A stretch of 64,000 bases of DNA from Mycolicibacterium sp. BiH015 (GTDB lineage Bacteria; Actinomycetota; Actinomycetes; Mycobacteriales; Mycobacteriaceae), in the NCBI RefSeq assembly GCF_027706845.1, contig NZ_JAQGCZ010000001.1:62001-126000 (forward strand). The letters run 5' to 3'. The notes under the pieces are model-generated. The model made no database searches. It was not told where the DNA came from and saw only the letters and a program-made list of their open reading frames with translations. The position numbers and the translations under genes were made by a program. Positions 36,885 to 45,406 of this stretch are shown one piece after another. The first letter of the stretch is position 1; every line of letters begins with the position of its first letter.

Positions 36885-37247
36885 CTAGCGGGTGGCCAGA
36901 AGGTCGATGACGAAGATGAGCGTCTTGCCCGACAGGCGGTGTCCGCCGCCGGCGGGACCGTAGGCCTGCTCGGGCGGGATCGTCAGCTTGCGCCGGCCGC
37001 CGACCTTCATGCCGGGGATGCCGTCCTGCCAGCCCTGGATCAGGCCGCGCAGCGGGAACTCGATCGATTCGCCGCGGTTCCACGAGCTGTCGAACTCCTC
37101 GCCGGTGTCGTACTCGACGCCGACGTAGTGCACCTCGACGTTGGCGCCCGGCACTGCCTCCGCGCCGTCGCCGACCACGATGTCGTCGATCACCAACTCG
37201 GTCGGAGCTGGGCCGTCGGGGAACTCGATCTCGGGTTTGGTAGCCAT
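36885..37247 (-). CDS. FKBP-type peptidyl-prolyl cis-trans isomerase
   Basis: A 120-residue single-domain FKBP. Typical segments are VEVHYVGVEYDTGEEFDSSW, the PLRGLIQGWQDGIPGMKVGG core with the active-site Trp, and the end GKTLIFVIDLLA. No signal peptide is present, so it is a cytosolic foldase. It is convergent with prrB and divergent from the DUF2630 gene. The start is firm because it gives the standard family length. Confidence 0.93.
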   Translation of the reverse strand: MATKPEIEFPDGPAPTELVIDDIVVGDGAEAVPGANVEVHYVGVEYDTGEEFDSSWNRGESIEFPLRGLIQGWQDGIPGMKVGGRRKLTIPPEQAYGPAGGGHRLSGKTLIFVIDLLATR

Positions 37248-37299
37248 CCGACCACCCTAGACGCGGCCATCACCGGCACGGCACTGCACACTGGTAGTC

Positions 37300-37548
37300 G
37301 TGGCTACAGATGACGACATTTTGCAGACAGTCAACAACCTCGTCGCCGAGGAGCGCGATCTGCGCGACAAGCTGCAGCATCGCGAGATCGACGAATCCGA
37401 GGAACATCAGCGGCTGAAGGCGCTCGAGGTGCAGCTCGACCAATGCTGGGATCTGCTGCGGCAGCGCCGCGCCCTGCGGGCCAGCGGCGGCGATCCGGAC
37501 AGCGCGACGGTGCGGCCCGAGGGCGAGGTCGAGGGCTACCTGAACTGA
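37300..37548 (+). CDS. DUF2630 family protein
   Basis: An 82-residue acidic, helical protein (starting VATDDDILQTVNNLVAEERD, later HREIDESEEHQRLKALEVQL) that matches DUF2630, a family common in actinobacteria. Function is unknown; the even spacing of leucines and charged residues suggests a helical hairpin or coiled coil. I recall its orthologue as Rv0898c next to prrB in M. tuberculosis. The GTG start at 37300 gives the family length. Confidence 0.85.
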   Translation: MATDDDILQTVNNLVAEERDLRDKLQHREIDESEEHQRLKALEVQLDQCWDLLRQRRALRASGGDPDSATVRPEGEVEGYLN

Positions 37549-37575
37549 GCGCCCGGACCTGACAGGTTCGTGGGA

Positions 37576-37598
37576 CTCGGCGTGTGCTCGGCGCCGAG
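37576..37598. terminator. Hairpin between convergent DUF2630 and secreted-protein genes
   Basis: CTCGGCG (37576-37582) pairs with CGCCGAG (37592-37598). The right half also contains the 12-base palindrome CTCGGCGCCGAG. It lies in the 77-base convergent gap and carries the CTCGGCGTG version of the recurrent intergenic motif. Confidence 0.5.
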
Positions 37599-37625
37599 AG
37601 TTCTTCTGGCACAACGACTAGGTGA

Positions 37626-38219
37626 TCACCCGGGTGGGGGTGGCGGCAACGGCGCCGGGCCGGGCGGGAGGTTGACCCCGGGAGGCGGGGCGGTGCCCGG
37701 CAGCGGCTGACCGAGCTGCTCCTGCGGTCGCTGGCCGAGCATTCCGCCCTCGAGCTGACCGGCGCGGTACATGTCGATCCACCGCCCGAACCATTCACGG
37801 CGGCTCACGTCGGCATTCTCCGACCCGGGCGGCACGTCGAAGATGACGCCCTCCCCGGGCGCGGACGGGACGAGATACTGCGGGATTCCGTAGGCGTTGT
37901 TGAAGATGTTCAGGTCCGGGGGCCTACCCGGGCCGGCGCCCGGCGCAGAAGGCACCGCGTTCTGCCCGAGCACCGTGGCCGGATCCAACCCGGTGATCGA
38001 CGGGATCCCGAAGGAGCCCGCTGCGGGCTGCCCCGCCTGCCCCAGCACCGCCAGTTCGTTCGGTCCAAGCGGCCCGAGCAGCGGCAGCGACGGTCCGGCA
38101 GGGGGTGCGGGGGTCGGGGCGGGCGGTGGCGGAAGTGGTTGCGCGGCAACGGAGCCGGCCGTCGCGAGCGCCGCCGCCGCCGCAAGCAGCAACCCCGCCG
38201 ATACGCGAGAACAGTGCAT
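37626..38219 (-). CDS. Secreted proline-rich protein of unknown function
   Basis: A 197-residue protein. Residues 1-26 are a signal peptide (SAGLLLAAAAALATAGSVAA, cleavage near AQP). A proline/alanine-rich linker follows, then a central domain with NNAYGIPQYLVPSAPGEGV and SRREWFGRWIDMYRAGQLEG, and a proline-rich end. It starts 5 bases after the stop of an MspA-like gene, so it is the third gene of a porin-like operon. I recall similar exported proteins in mycobacteria but no known function. Wall or periplasmic location is likely. Confidence 0.8.
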   Translation of the reverse strand: MHCSRVSAGLLLAAAAALATAGSVAAQPLPPPPAPTPAPPAGPSLPLLGPLGPNELAVLGQAGQPAAGSFGIPSITGLDPATVLGQNAVPSAPGAGPGRPPDLNIFNNAYGIPQYLVPSAPGEGVIFDVPPGSENADVSRREWFGRWIDMYRAGQLEGGMLGQRPQEQLGQPLPGTAPPPGVNLPPGPAPLPPPPPG

Positions 38220-38224
38220 TCGTC

Positions 38225-38938
38225 TCAGACCGCCTTCGTCACGCCGTAATACGCGACGATGTCGTCGTTGTCGGTGCTCGAACTGGTCATCGTCGCGTAC
38301 GAACGGATGAACGACTGGCCGAGGCATCCGTCGATCTTGACGTGAATGTCCTTCAGTGTGACCCGCACCGGGGCCTTCTTGAAGGACTTCTTGTTGACCG
38401 TGACGGTCTGGACGGTTCCCGGCCGCGGATGGAATTCCAACACCCCCGTGACCGGAAACGCGATGCCGTCGATGAGCGGACTGACAAGTGTCGACCCTGT
38501 GGTCGAAGCACCCACACTGCCGATCAGACGCATCTGCTTGAGTTCGATGCCACAGCCGATCTGGTATCCGACCTCCAGAGTGCCGCCGGTCAATTCGGTG
38601 CTGCCGTCGCCGCTGACGTCACCGCCGAAGGTTCCGCCCACGAGATACTCGCGCGAAGAGACGGCGGTGGTCAGCGGTGCGACGGGTAGCTGAGTCTCCT
38701 CCCCCGCCATCACCGACAGCGTCCAGCCGTCCGGGGTGACGACGACGCTGGGCGGGGACGAGGCCACGACGCCGTTGTCGAGAGGCGGGGGCGGGGCCAT
38801 GCCGGCCGGCGGTGCACCCGCGGGCACAGCGGGCGGCGGCAACACCGGTCCGGGTGGGGCCGGCTGGGCCGAGGCCTGGTGCGGTAGAACCAAGGCAAGG
38901 ACGCACGATCCGGCCAGTGCCGCGAGGCGGGTCAACAT
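38225..38938 (-). CDS. MspA-family porin-like exported protein
   Basis: A 237-residue protein with a signal peptide (MLTRLAALAGSCVLALVLPH, then QASA) and a proline-rich linker (PPAVPAGAPPAGMAPPPP). A domain of about 180 residues follows that resembles the MspA family: GWTLSV, SREYLVGGTFGGDV, LTGGTLEVGYQIGCGIEL and a final SYATMTSSSTDNDDI. MspA forms octameric outer-membrane (mycomembrane) channels. This branch is diverged, with two conserved cysteines (IGCGI, DGCLG) not in MspA, so pore formation is not assured. It is paired with a second copy 46 bases upstream. Confidence 0.83.
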   Translation of the reverse strand: MLTRLAALAGSCVLALVLPHQASAQPAPPGPVLPPPAVPAGAPPAGMAPPPPLDNGVVASSPPSVVVTPDGWTLSVMAGEETQLPVAPLTTAVSSREYLVGGTFGGDVSGDGSTELTGGTLEVGYQIGCGIELKQMRLIGSVGASTTGSTLVSPLIDGIAFPVTGVLEFHPRPGTVQTVTVNKKSFKKAPVRVTLKDIHVKIDGCLGQSFIRSYATMTSSSTDNDDIVAYYGVTKAV

Positions 38939-38984
38939 GGGTCGGGCGGTACCTCTCGTCTCTCGGTGCTTGGTGAAAGCGACG

Positions 38985-39644
38985 TCAGACAACCTTGGTG
39001 ACACCGAGGTAGGTGATGACGTCGTCGGCGTTGTCCGACGAACTGGTCAGGGTCGCATACGACCGGATGAACGACTGGCCCGCGCACTGGTCGGTCTTGA
39101 TCCGGACACCGTCGATCGATACGCGGGTCGACTTGCCTTTGAACGTCTTCTTGTTGATCGGCACCGTCGTGACGGTGCCCGGCGACAGATAGACCTTGCC
39201 CTGCAGGGTGACCGACAAGGCAAGTGTCGGGTCGTCCCCGAACGGCAGCGCGGGCGTGAAGCCCCCGCCCGGATTGATTTCCTGTTCGTCGGAGATGATG
39301 CCGCAACCGATCTGGGCGCCGACCTCCAATGTCCCACCGGTCAACGTCGTGGTTCCCTCGCCGGTGATCGTCCCGGTGAACGTCCCGCCGAACAGATACT
39401 CCCGAGAGGACACGGCCGTCGTCAGCGGCGCGACCGCCTGCTGGGATTCGTTGCTCCCCACCACCTCGATGTGCCACCCGTCCGGTGTTTCGAGCACACC
39501 CGGGGGACCGGACATCACGGCGGCATCGGGCGGCGGTGGCGACGGGAGGGGTACCGCAGGCGGCTGTGCCACCGCCAGCGGTGGCACGGCCGCGAGAATC
39601 GCCACGAAGGCGAGCGCCAAAGCGACGAAGCGGTTCTTCATCAA
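38985..39644 (-). CDS. MspA-family porin-like exported protein
   Basis: A 219-residue paralogue of the next gene. It has a signal peptide (VALALAFVAILAAVPPLAVA), a short proline-rich linker, then GWHIEV, SREYLFGGTFTGTITGE, LTGGTLEVGAQIGCGI and QSFIRSYATLTSSSDNADDV. The same two cysteines are conserved. It is the first gene of a three-gene minus-strand unit with its own promoter in the 171-base divergent gap at 39645-39815, in which no other feature is clear. Outer-membrane channel or periplasmic role; uncertain. Confidence 0.83.
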   Translation of the reverse strand: MMKNRFVALALAFVAILAAVPPLAVAQPPAVPLPSPPPPDAAVMSGPPGVLETPDGWHIEVVGSNESQQAVAPLTTAVSSREYLFGGTFTGTITGEGTTTLTGGTLEVGAQIGCGIISDEQEINPGGGFTPALPFGDDPTLALSVTLQGKVYLSPGTVTTVPINKKTFKGKSTRVSIDGVRIKTDQCAGQSFIRSYATLTSSSDNADDVITYLGVTKVV

Positions 39645-39815
39645 CGTGGGGGTGCCTCTCTCGGCCGTCCGACGACGTCGGTAACCAGGTGATCGCGAGC
39701 AGTATCAAGCAGATTGTTTGCCGACCAATGAATGCTCCCCAAACTTTCATTCCGCCGGCTGACTCCGGTCCGTTCCCCGCGATTCCGGTGCAGGTAATGG
39801 GCTACCTTACGTGGC

Positions 39816-40406
39816 ATGTCCCGCGAGCACAGCCGAGACGACATGATTCACAGGTCGTCGATGTGTGCGCGTTGGGCGGGGCGGGCGAGCGCGACCGTGA
39901 CTGTCGTCGTCGGCGCCGCCGTCGCGTTCGGCTCGGCGGCCGCGTTTGCTCAGCCTGTCGACGACACCGCGTTCGATCCCTTCGCCAGGGCTGCGGCCCA
40001 GACGCCGGCGCCGCCGGCAGACGATGCGGATCCCGCCGCCGTTGCCGCGTGTCAGCAATTCGCCGCGGTGCTACAGGGCACTTCGTTGTACTACGGACAG
40101 TTCGCCGACGCGCTCGAGACCTATGAGGATCCCGACTACTCCACCCCGTCGATCAGCACCGCCAATGTGCTGGGGCGCACGGCGCTTCGGCAAGGCGCCG
40201 GTCTGGCGCTCGGCGCGGCCAACACGCCGGGGCTCGCCCCGGACATCGCGGGCCCGATGCGGTCGTGGTCGCTGGGCGCCACCAAACTCCTCCTCAAGAT
40301 GGGTCTGCGGACCTCCGGCGAAACGCTGAACCTCTCCGTGGCGGAGCTCAACGCGGACGCAACGACGGTCCAGACCGCTTGTGCCGCAGCCGGAACTCAT
40401 GCGTGA
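39816..40406 (+). CDS. Exported protein of unknown function
   Basis: A 196-residue protein with a signal peptide inside residues 18-46 (RASATVTVVVGAAVAFGSAA, cleavage near AFAQP). An Asp/Ala/Pro-rich segment and a helical domain follow (CQQFAAVLQGTSLYYGQFAD, later TKLLLKMGLRTSGE) with two cysteines. I do not recognise the family, though similar small exported proteins are common in mycobacteria. ATG 39816 is the longest start; internal ATGs at 39843 or 39861 would give a more standard signal peptide. Its end overlaps the oxidoreductase start by 8 bases. Confidence 0.75.
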   Translation: MSREHSRDDMIHRSSMCARWAGRASATVTVVVGAAVAFGSAAAFAQPVDDTAFDPFARAAAQTPAPPADDADPAAVAACQQFAAVLQGTSLYYGQFADALETYEDPDYSTPSISTANVLGRTALRQGAGLALGAANTPGLAPDIAGPMRSWSLGATKLLLKMGLRTSGETLNLSVAELNADATTVQTACAAAGTHA

Positions 40407-41958
40407 ACCCGTTTTCGACGCCGTCATCGTCGGGGGAGGGCACAACGGCCTCGTCGCAGCCGCGTACCTGGCCCGCGCGGGCCGGCGAGTTCGGCTTCTC
40501 GAACGTCTCCCCCACGTCGGCGGCGCGGCGGTTTCGGCTCATCCGTTCGACGGGGTCGACGCCCGGCTATCGCGTTACTCGTATCTGGTGAGCCTGCTGC
40601 CGCGCCGAATCGTCGACGACCTGGGCGCGCGGATACGGCTGGTACCGCGTCGCTTCTCGTCGTACACGCCGGACCCGACCCGCGGCGGCCGGACCGGCTT
40701 GTTGATCGGACCGGAATCGAACTTTGACGCGATCGGGGCCGCCGCTGACCAACGCGGTTTCGAGGACTTCTACCGCCGTTGCGCCCTGGTGACCTCACGA
40801 CTGTGGCCGACGTTGACCGAACCCCTGCGTGCCCGCTCAGAACTCCGCACGGCGGTGATCGCCGACGGCGGTGTCGGTTCTGCACGGGCGTGGCAGGCCA
40901 TGATCGAACACCCCATCTCCGAAGCGATCACCACCGCGGTGACCGACGACGTGGTGCGCGGCGTCATGGCAACCGATGCACTGATCGGCACCTTCGCCGC
41001 GCTCGACGACGAATCCCTGCTCCAGAATCGATGTTTCCTCTACCACCTGATCGGCGGAGGCACCGGCGCATGGGATGTACCGATCGGCGGCATGGGGGCC
41101 GTCAGCGGCGCGCTCGCCGCCGCCGCAACCGGCTTCGGCGCCGAAATCGTCACGGGTGCGGAGGTTTACGCGATCCATCCGGACGGCGAGGTGCACTACC
41201 GCCACGGCCACACCGACCACACAGTGGGTGCACAGCATGTGCTCGCCAATGTCACACCCGCGGTGCTGGCACGTCTGCTCGGAGAGACCGAGCCCGAGAC
41301 CGCGCCCGGCGCCCAGGTCAAGGTAAACCTGATGCTTCGGCGGCTCCCACGGCTTCGCGACCAGTCCGTCACGCCGGAGCAAGCTTTCGGCGGTACCTTC
41401 CATATCAACGAGAGCTACCGCCAGCTCGACGCCGCCTACGCCCGAGCGGCGTCCGGTTCGGTGCCCGATCCCCTGCCGTGTGAGATCTACTGCCACACCT
41501 TGGCCGATCCCACCATCCTGTCGGAATCGCTGCGGGCCGCGGGCGCGCACACACTGACCGTGTTCGGCCTGCACACCCCCCACAGCCTGGCGACGTCGGA
41601 CACACCCGATCGCTTCCGCGATACCCTCACCTCCGCGGCGCTGACGTCGCTGAACTCCGTTCTCGCCGAACCGATCCAGGATGTCCTGTGGCAAGACTCG
41701 GCCGGGCGTCTGTGCATCGAGACCAAGACGACCTCCGACCTCGAGGGTGCGCTCGGGATGACGAACGGCAACATCTTCCACGGCGCCCTGTCATGGCCCT
41801 TCGCCGAAGACGACGAGCCGCTGGACACCCCAGCCCGTCGCTGGGGCGTGGCCACAGACCATGACCGGATTCTGTTGTGCGGTTCGGGTTCCCGGCGGGG
41901 CGGGGCAGTCTCCGGGATCGGCGGGCACAACGCGGCCATGGCTGTGCTCGGGTTGTAA
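40399..41958 (+). CDS. FAD-dependent oxidoreductase, phytoene-desaturase-like (Rv0897c-like)
   Basis: A 519-residue flavoprotein. The FAD-binding motif is at the N-terminus (DAVIVGGGHNGLVAAAYLAR). The central part resembles the phytoene desaturase/polyprenol oxidoreductase group, and the C-terminal FAD motif is IGGHNAAMAVLGL. It would oxidise or reduce a C-C bond in a hydrophobic substrate, cytosolic or membrane-associated. Position between DUF2630 and gltA2 matches Rv0897c. ATG 40399 overlaps the preceding gene by 8 bases and is preferred over GTG 40381, which adds six residues before the FAD motif. Confidence 0.88.
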   Translation: MREPVFDAVIVGGGHNGLVAAAYLARAGRRVRLLERLPHVGGAAVSAHPFDGVDARLSRYSYLVSLLPRRIVDDLGARIRLVPRRFSSYTPDPTRGGRTGLLIGPESNFDAIGAAADQRGFEDFYRRCALVTSRLWPTLTEPLRARSELRTAVIADGGVGSARAWQAMIEHPISEAITTAVTDDVVRGVMATDALIGTFAALDDESLLQNRCFLYHLIGGGTGAWDVPIGGMGAVSGALAAAATGFGAEIVTGAEVYAIHPDGEVHYRHGHTDHTVGAQHVLANVTPAVLARLLGETEPETAPGAQVKVNLMLRRLPRLRDQSVTPEQAFGGTFHINESYRQLDAAYARAASGSVPDPLPCEIYCHTLADPTILSESLRAAGAHTLTVFGLHTPHSLATSDTPDRFRDTLTSAALTSLNSVLAEPIQDVLWQDSAGRLCIETKTTSDLEGALGMTNGNIFHGALSWPFAEDDEPLDTPARRWGVATDHDRILLCGSGSRRGGAVSGIGGHNAAMAVLGL

Positions 41959-41979
41959 ATTCCGTTGCGGGAACGGAAC

Positions 41980-42399
41980 TCAGGAGCGGTCGAGCTTGTC
42001 GAGCAGCGCCCGCAATGTCGTGAGCTCGCCGTCGGACAGTGCGGCCAACGCTTTCGGAGCCGGGTCGTGCACGGTATCGATCGCGGCGACCGTCTCGCGG
42101 CCCGCGTCGGTGAGCGACACCAGCTTGCACCGCCGATTGGTCGGATCGACCTGCCGCACCACCAGGCCGCGGTCCTCCAGATCGTTGACCGCCACGGTGG
42201 CGGCCGGCGCGTCCACGGTGGCGGCCTCGGCGATCTGCTTCACGGTCATCGGGCGCCGGCTCAGGCGCATCAAGATCCGGACTCTGCTGAACGGCAACCC
42301 CGTTCGATCCACCACCGCCTTCTTCCATCCGTCGCGGTGATCGTGGACGAACGCGGCAAGGTCGGCCCAGATCTCGTCGGCGTGCGCGTCACCGGACAT
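41980..42399 (-). CDS. MarR-family transcriptional regulator
   Basis: A 139-residue winged-helix regulator (MSGDAHADEIWADLAAFVHD start; recognition region TVKQIAEAATVDAPAATVAV; wing DPTNRRCKLVSLTDAGRETV). It overlaps the 3' end of the MFS efflux gene by 11 bases and is the second gene of that pair, a usual arrangement for MarR repressors of drug efflux. Two palindromic 9-mers over the MFS start are probable operators. ATG 42399 is preferred; 42420 would lengthen the overlap. Confidence 0.87.
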   Translation of the reverse strand: MSGDAHADEIWADLAAFVHDHRDGWKKAVVDRTGLPFSRVRILMRLSRRPMTVKQIAEAATVDAPAATVAVNDLEDRGLVVRQVDPTNRRCKLVSLTDAGRETVAAIDTVHDPAPKALAALSDGELTTLRALLDKLDRS

Positions 42400-43837
42400 G
42401 GGCAGCCAATCGCGGGGCACCGGACACCAGCGGAGCGAGTCGCTCCGCGGACCGCATCGCCTTCGGGGAAGTCGCGTAGAAGCCGAGGATGACGATCACC
42501 ACGCCCAGCGCCGTGCACACGATCCACAGCGGACGTGCCGCTGTGGCGAAGTCCACCCCCGCACCGCCCATCGCCCCGCCTGCGATCGAACCGCACAGAG
42601 CTACGCCGATACTCACGCCGACCTGACGACTTGTCGACGTGACCGCCGATGCTGCGCCGGCACGGTCGAGAGGCATTCCGCTCACGGCAGCGTTGGTGAC
42701 GGGTGCGTTGACCATCGCGAAGCCGACCCCGAACACCGCGAAGATGATCAGCAGCTCCCACACCGGGGTGGTGTCGGTGAGGATGGTCAGCATCGCCGCG
42801 GCCGCGGCGATCAGCACGCCGGAGGTCACCATCGACGGCCGTGCGCCGAACCGTCCGACCAGCCGTCCCGATAACGGCGAGAAGACCAGGGCGCCAAGGG
42901 CAATGGGCAGGTAGATCAGACCCGTGTGCATCGCCGAAAAGCCGCGTTCGGCCTGAAGATACAGCGACATCATGAACAGGAAGGCGCTCCACGCAGCGAA
43001 GGCGCTGACGGCGGTCACCGTAGCCATGGTGAACGGGATGCTGCGGAAGAAGCGAAGGTCTACGAACGGGTCCACACGGCGCGACTCGTAGCGCAGGAAC
43101 AGGGCGAAGGCCAGCACCGCGGCCGTCCCGAAACCGACGACACGGGCGTCGGTCCAGCCCAGCACGGGACCTTCGATGAGCGCGTAGACGACGCCGAACA
43201 AGAAGAGCACGGCCAGCGCCTGCCCGATCGGGTCGACGGAGCGCATCGTCGATGATCTGGACTCCGGCACAAAGACCTGGGTGAGCACGATGGCCAGTGC
43301 GCAGATCGGCAGGTTGATCCAGAACACCGCTCGCCACCCGATGGATTCGATGAGCAGCCCGCCGACGATCGGGCCGAGCGACATCGAGATGCCGACGACG
43401 CCGCCCCAGACGCCGAGTGCCCTGGCGCGCTCCACCTTTCCGGTGAAGATCTGCGAAATGAGGGACAGCGCAACGGGGTTGAGCATCGAACCGCCAATGC
43501 CCTGCAGAAGCCGCGCCCCGATCAGAACGTCGATGGTCGGGGCGAGGCTGCAGGCCAGCGAGCCCACCGCGAAGACGGTGAGCCCGATGTGGAACACCCG
43601 CCTGCGTCCGAACCGGTCGCCGGTGGCACCGGAGAGCATGAGCAGTGAGGCCAGCACCAGGGTGTAGATGTCGACCACCCATTGCAGTTGCGCCGGGGTC
43701 GCCGACAGGTCATCCCGGATCGAGGGAATGGCGACGTTGACGATGGTTGCGTCCATCGAGACGATCAGCAGGCTCAGGCAGCAGGACGCCAGGATGATGG
43801 CTTTGCGTCTGGGCGTCATCTCGACGGTTGCATTCAC
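42389..43837 (-). CDS. MFS drug efflux transporter, DHA2 (14-helix) family
   Basis: A 482-residue transporter with 14 hydrophobic segments. The DHA2 markers are LDATIVNVA-like SMDATIVNVAIPSI in TM1, GDRFGRRRVF after TM2 and GVWGGVVGISMSLGPIVGG in TM5 (motif C of drug antiporters). It should export cationic or hydrophobic drugs using the proton gradient. The start is GTG 43837. It is followed by a MarR regulator on the same strand, which probably represses it through sites at 43839-43864. Confidence 0.92.
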   Translation of the reverse strand: MNATVEMTPRRKAIILASCCLSLLIVSMDATIVNVAIPSIRDDLSATPAQLQWVVDIYTLVLASLLMLSGATGDRFGRRRVFHIGLTVFAVGSLACSLAPTIDVLIGARLLQGIGGSMLNPVALSLISQIFTGKVERARALGVWGGVVGISMSLGPIVGGLLIESIGWRAVFWINLPICALAIVLTQVFVPESRSSTMRSVDPIGQALAVLFLFGVVYALIEGPVLGWTDARVVGFGTAAVLAFALFLRYESRRVDPFVDLRFFRSIPFTMATVTAVSAFAAWSAFLFMMSLYLQAERGFSAMHTGLIYLPIALGALVFSPLSGRLVGRFGARPSMVTSGVLIAAAAAMLTILTDTTPVWELLIIFAVFGVGFAMVNAPVTNAAVSGMPLDRAGAASAVTSTSRQVGVSIGVALCGSIAGGAMGGAGVDFATAARPLWIVCTALGVVIVILGFYATSPKAMRSAERLAPLVSGAPRLAAHVR

Positions 43838-43838
43838 A

Positions 43839-43864
43839 CAACTATTGTGAAACTACAACTGTTG
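43839..43864. promoter_or_regulatory. Paired operator-like sites for the MarR/MFS unit
   Basis: CAACTATTG (43839-43847) and CAACTGTTG (43856-43864) are near-identical 9-mers, each close to palindromic, with centres 17 bases apart. They begin 1 base upstream of the MFS start codon, in unusually AT-rich DNA. The layout fits binding of two MarR dimers over the promoter and start. Confidence 0.5.
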
Positions 43865-43901
43865 CGAGGGCAAGTGGCAGAGGTGTGACGTTCGTCGGTG
43901 A

Positions 43902-43965
43902 CGAGCGTGCGCGAACTGTCGGATACCGCGGTGTGTCGCCGTGCAGACCCGCGCGCTCGCGGTGC
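43902..43965 (-). terminator. Imperfect hairpin after gltA2, intergenic repeat family
   Basis: CGAGCGTGCGCG at 43902-43913 can pair imperfectly with CGCGCGCTCG at 43950-43959. The right side (GCAGACCCGCGCGCTCGCGG) is nearly the same as the right side of the element at 25828-25850. It lies downstream of gltA2 in the 158-base gap before the MFS promoter. Confidence 0.45.
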
Positions 43966-43995
43966 CGACGCCGCCGCGAACTGGCGGTGCCGCCG

Positions 43996-45297
43996 TTACC
44001 GGCCGTCGATCTCCGTGTAGTCGCGCTCGGTGTAGCCGGTGTAGATCTGGCGCGGCCGTCCGATCTTGTTCGGCTCGCCGTGCATCTCGCGCCAGTGCGC
44101 GATCCACCCCGGCAACCGGCCGAGCGCGAACAGCACCGTGAACATCCGGGTCGGAAAGCCCATCGCCCGGTAGATCACGCCGGTGTAGTAGTCCACATTC
44201 GGGTAGAGCTTGCGCTCGACGAAGAAATCGTCGGTCAGCGCGATCTCCTCGAGCTCCTTGGCGATGTCGAGCAACGGATCCTTGATGCCGATCTTGCCGA
44301 GGATCTTGTCGGCCTGCTCCTTGACGATGCGCGCCCGCGGGTCGTAGTTCTTGTACACCCGGTGGCCGAAGCCCATGAGCTTGACGTTGTCCTCGCGGTT
44401 CTTCACCTTCTTGACAAAGGTCGCGACGTCGTCGTCGCCGTCGCGGATCTTCGACAACATCTCCAGCACCGCCTGGTTGGCGCCGCCGTGCAGCGGGCCC
44501 CACAACGCGTTGATGCCACCGGAGATCGACGTGAACAGGTTCGCCTGTGAACTGCCGACCAGACGGACCGTCGACGTCGAGCAGTTCTGTTCGTGGTCGG
44601 CGTGCAGGATGAACAGCATGTCCAGCGCGCGCACGATCTCGGGGTCGACCTCGTAGGGTTCGGCCGGGAAGCCGAACGTCATCCGTAGGAAGTTCTCGAC
44701 CAGGGTCAGCGAGTTGTCCGGGTACAGGAACGGCTGGCCCTCTGACTTCTTGTACGCATACGCCGCGATCGTTGGGAGCTTGGCCAGCAACCGGATCGTC
44801 GACAACTCGACCTGCTGCGGGTTGAACGGATCCAGCGAATCCTGGTAGTAGGCGCTGAGCGCATTGACCGTACTCGACAGCACCGGCATCGGGTGTGCGT
44901 CACGAGGGAAACCGTCGAAGAAGCGCTTGAGGTCCTCGTGCAGAAGCGTGTGCCGCTGAATCTGGGTGGTGAACTTCTCCAGCTGCTCGGCGGTGGGCAG
45001 TTCACCGTAGATCAGCAGGTAGCTGACCTCGATGAAGGTGGACTTCTCGGCCAGCTGCTCGATCGGGTAGCCGCGGTACCGCAGAATGCCGGCATCGCCG
45101 TCGATGTAGGTGATGGCGCTCTTCGTCGAGGCCGTGTTGACGAAACCACCGTCGAATGTCGTGTAACCGGTCTTGGCCAGCAACGACCCCAGAGCGATGC
45201 CGTCCGAGCCCTCGGTGGCTTGGACGATGTCAAGGTCAAGCTCGCCGCCTGGGTACTTCAGCGTGGCGTGCTGCCCGGCTTCGGCGTTATCGGCCAC
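43996..45297 (-). CDS. gltA2: Citrate synthase GltA2
   Basis: A 433-residue type II citrate synthase, close to the 431-residue M. tuberculosis GltA2 (Rv0896). Motifs are GDAGILRYRGYPI near the start, HADHEQNCSTSTVR, catalytic His in GPLHGGANQ, and GFGHRVYKNYDPRARIVKEQ. It condenses acetyl-CoA with oxaloacetate, the first step of the TCA cycle. GTG 45297 is chosen because it gives the orthologous N-terminus (short lead before LKYPGGELDL) and has GAAGGGA upstream; a start 10 codons earlier has no homology. It has its own promoter region with direct repeats. Confidence 0.96.
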   Translation of the reverse strand: MADNAEAGQHATLKYPGGELDLDIVQATEGSDGIALGSLLAKTGYTTFDGGFVNTASTKSAITYIDGDAGILRYRGYPIEQLAEKSTFIEVSYLLIYGELPTAEQLEKFTTQIQRHTLLHEDLKRFFDGFPRDAHPMPVLSSTVNALSAYYQDSLDPFNPQQVELSTIRLLAKLPTIAAYAYKKSEGQPFLYPDNSLTLVENFLRMTFGFPAEPYEVDPEIVRALDMLFILHADHEQNCSTSTVRLVGSSQANLFTSISGGINALWGPLHGGANQAVLEMLSKIRDGDDDVATFVKKVKNREDNVKLMGFGHRVYKNYDPRARIVKEQADKILGKIGIKDPLLDIAKELEEIALTDDFFVERKLYPNVDYYTGVIYRAMGFPTRMFTVLFALGRLPGWIAHWREMHGEPNKIGRPRQIYTGYTERDYTEIDGR

Positions 45298-45328
45298 TGG
45301 GTTCCCTTCGGGTTCGTCGCGGATCACG

Positions 45329-45358
45329 GAGTCTGGCTACAACAGAGTCTGCCTACAA
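45329..45358. repeat. Tandem direct repeat in the gltA2 upstream region
   Basis: GAGTCTGGCTACAA (45329-45342) and GAGTCTGCCTACAA (45345-45358) differ at one base and are 16 bases apart. They lie about 30-60 bases upstream of the gltA2 GTG, inside the 109-base gap to the TetR gene. Direct repeats at this spacing could be regulator sites or promoter elements on the minus strand. Confidence 0.45.
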
Positions 45359-45406
45359 AAGGTAGTCCCATTCCCGCAGCGACGCCCGCGGGGGGCGGGT
45401 ACAGCG

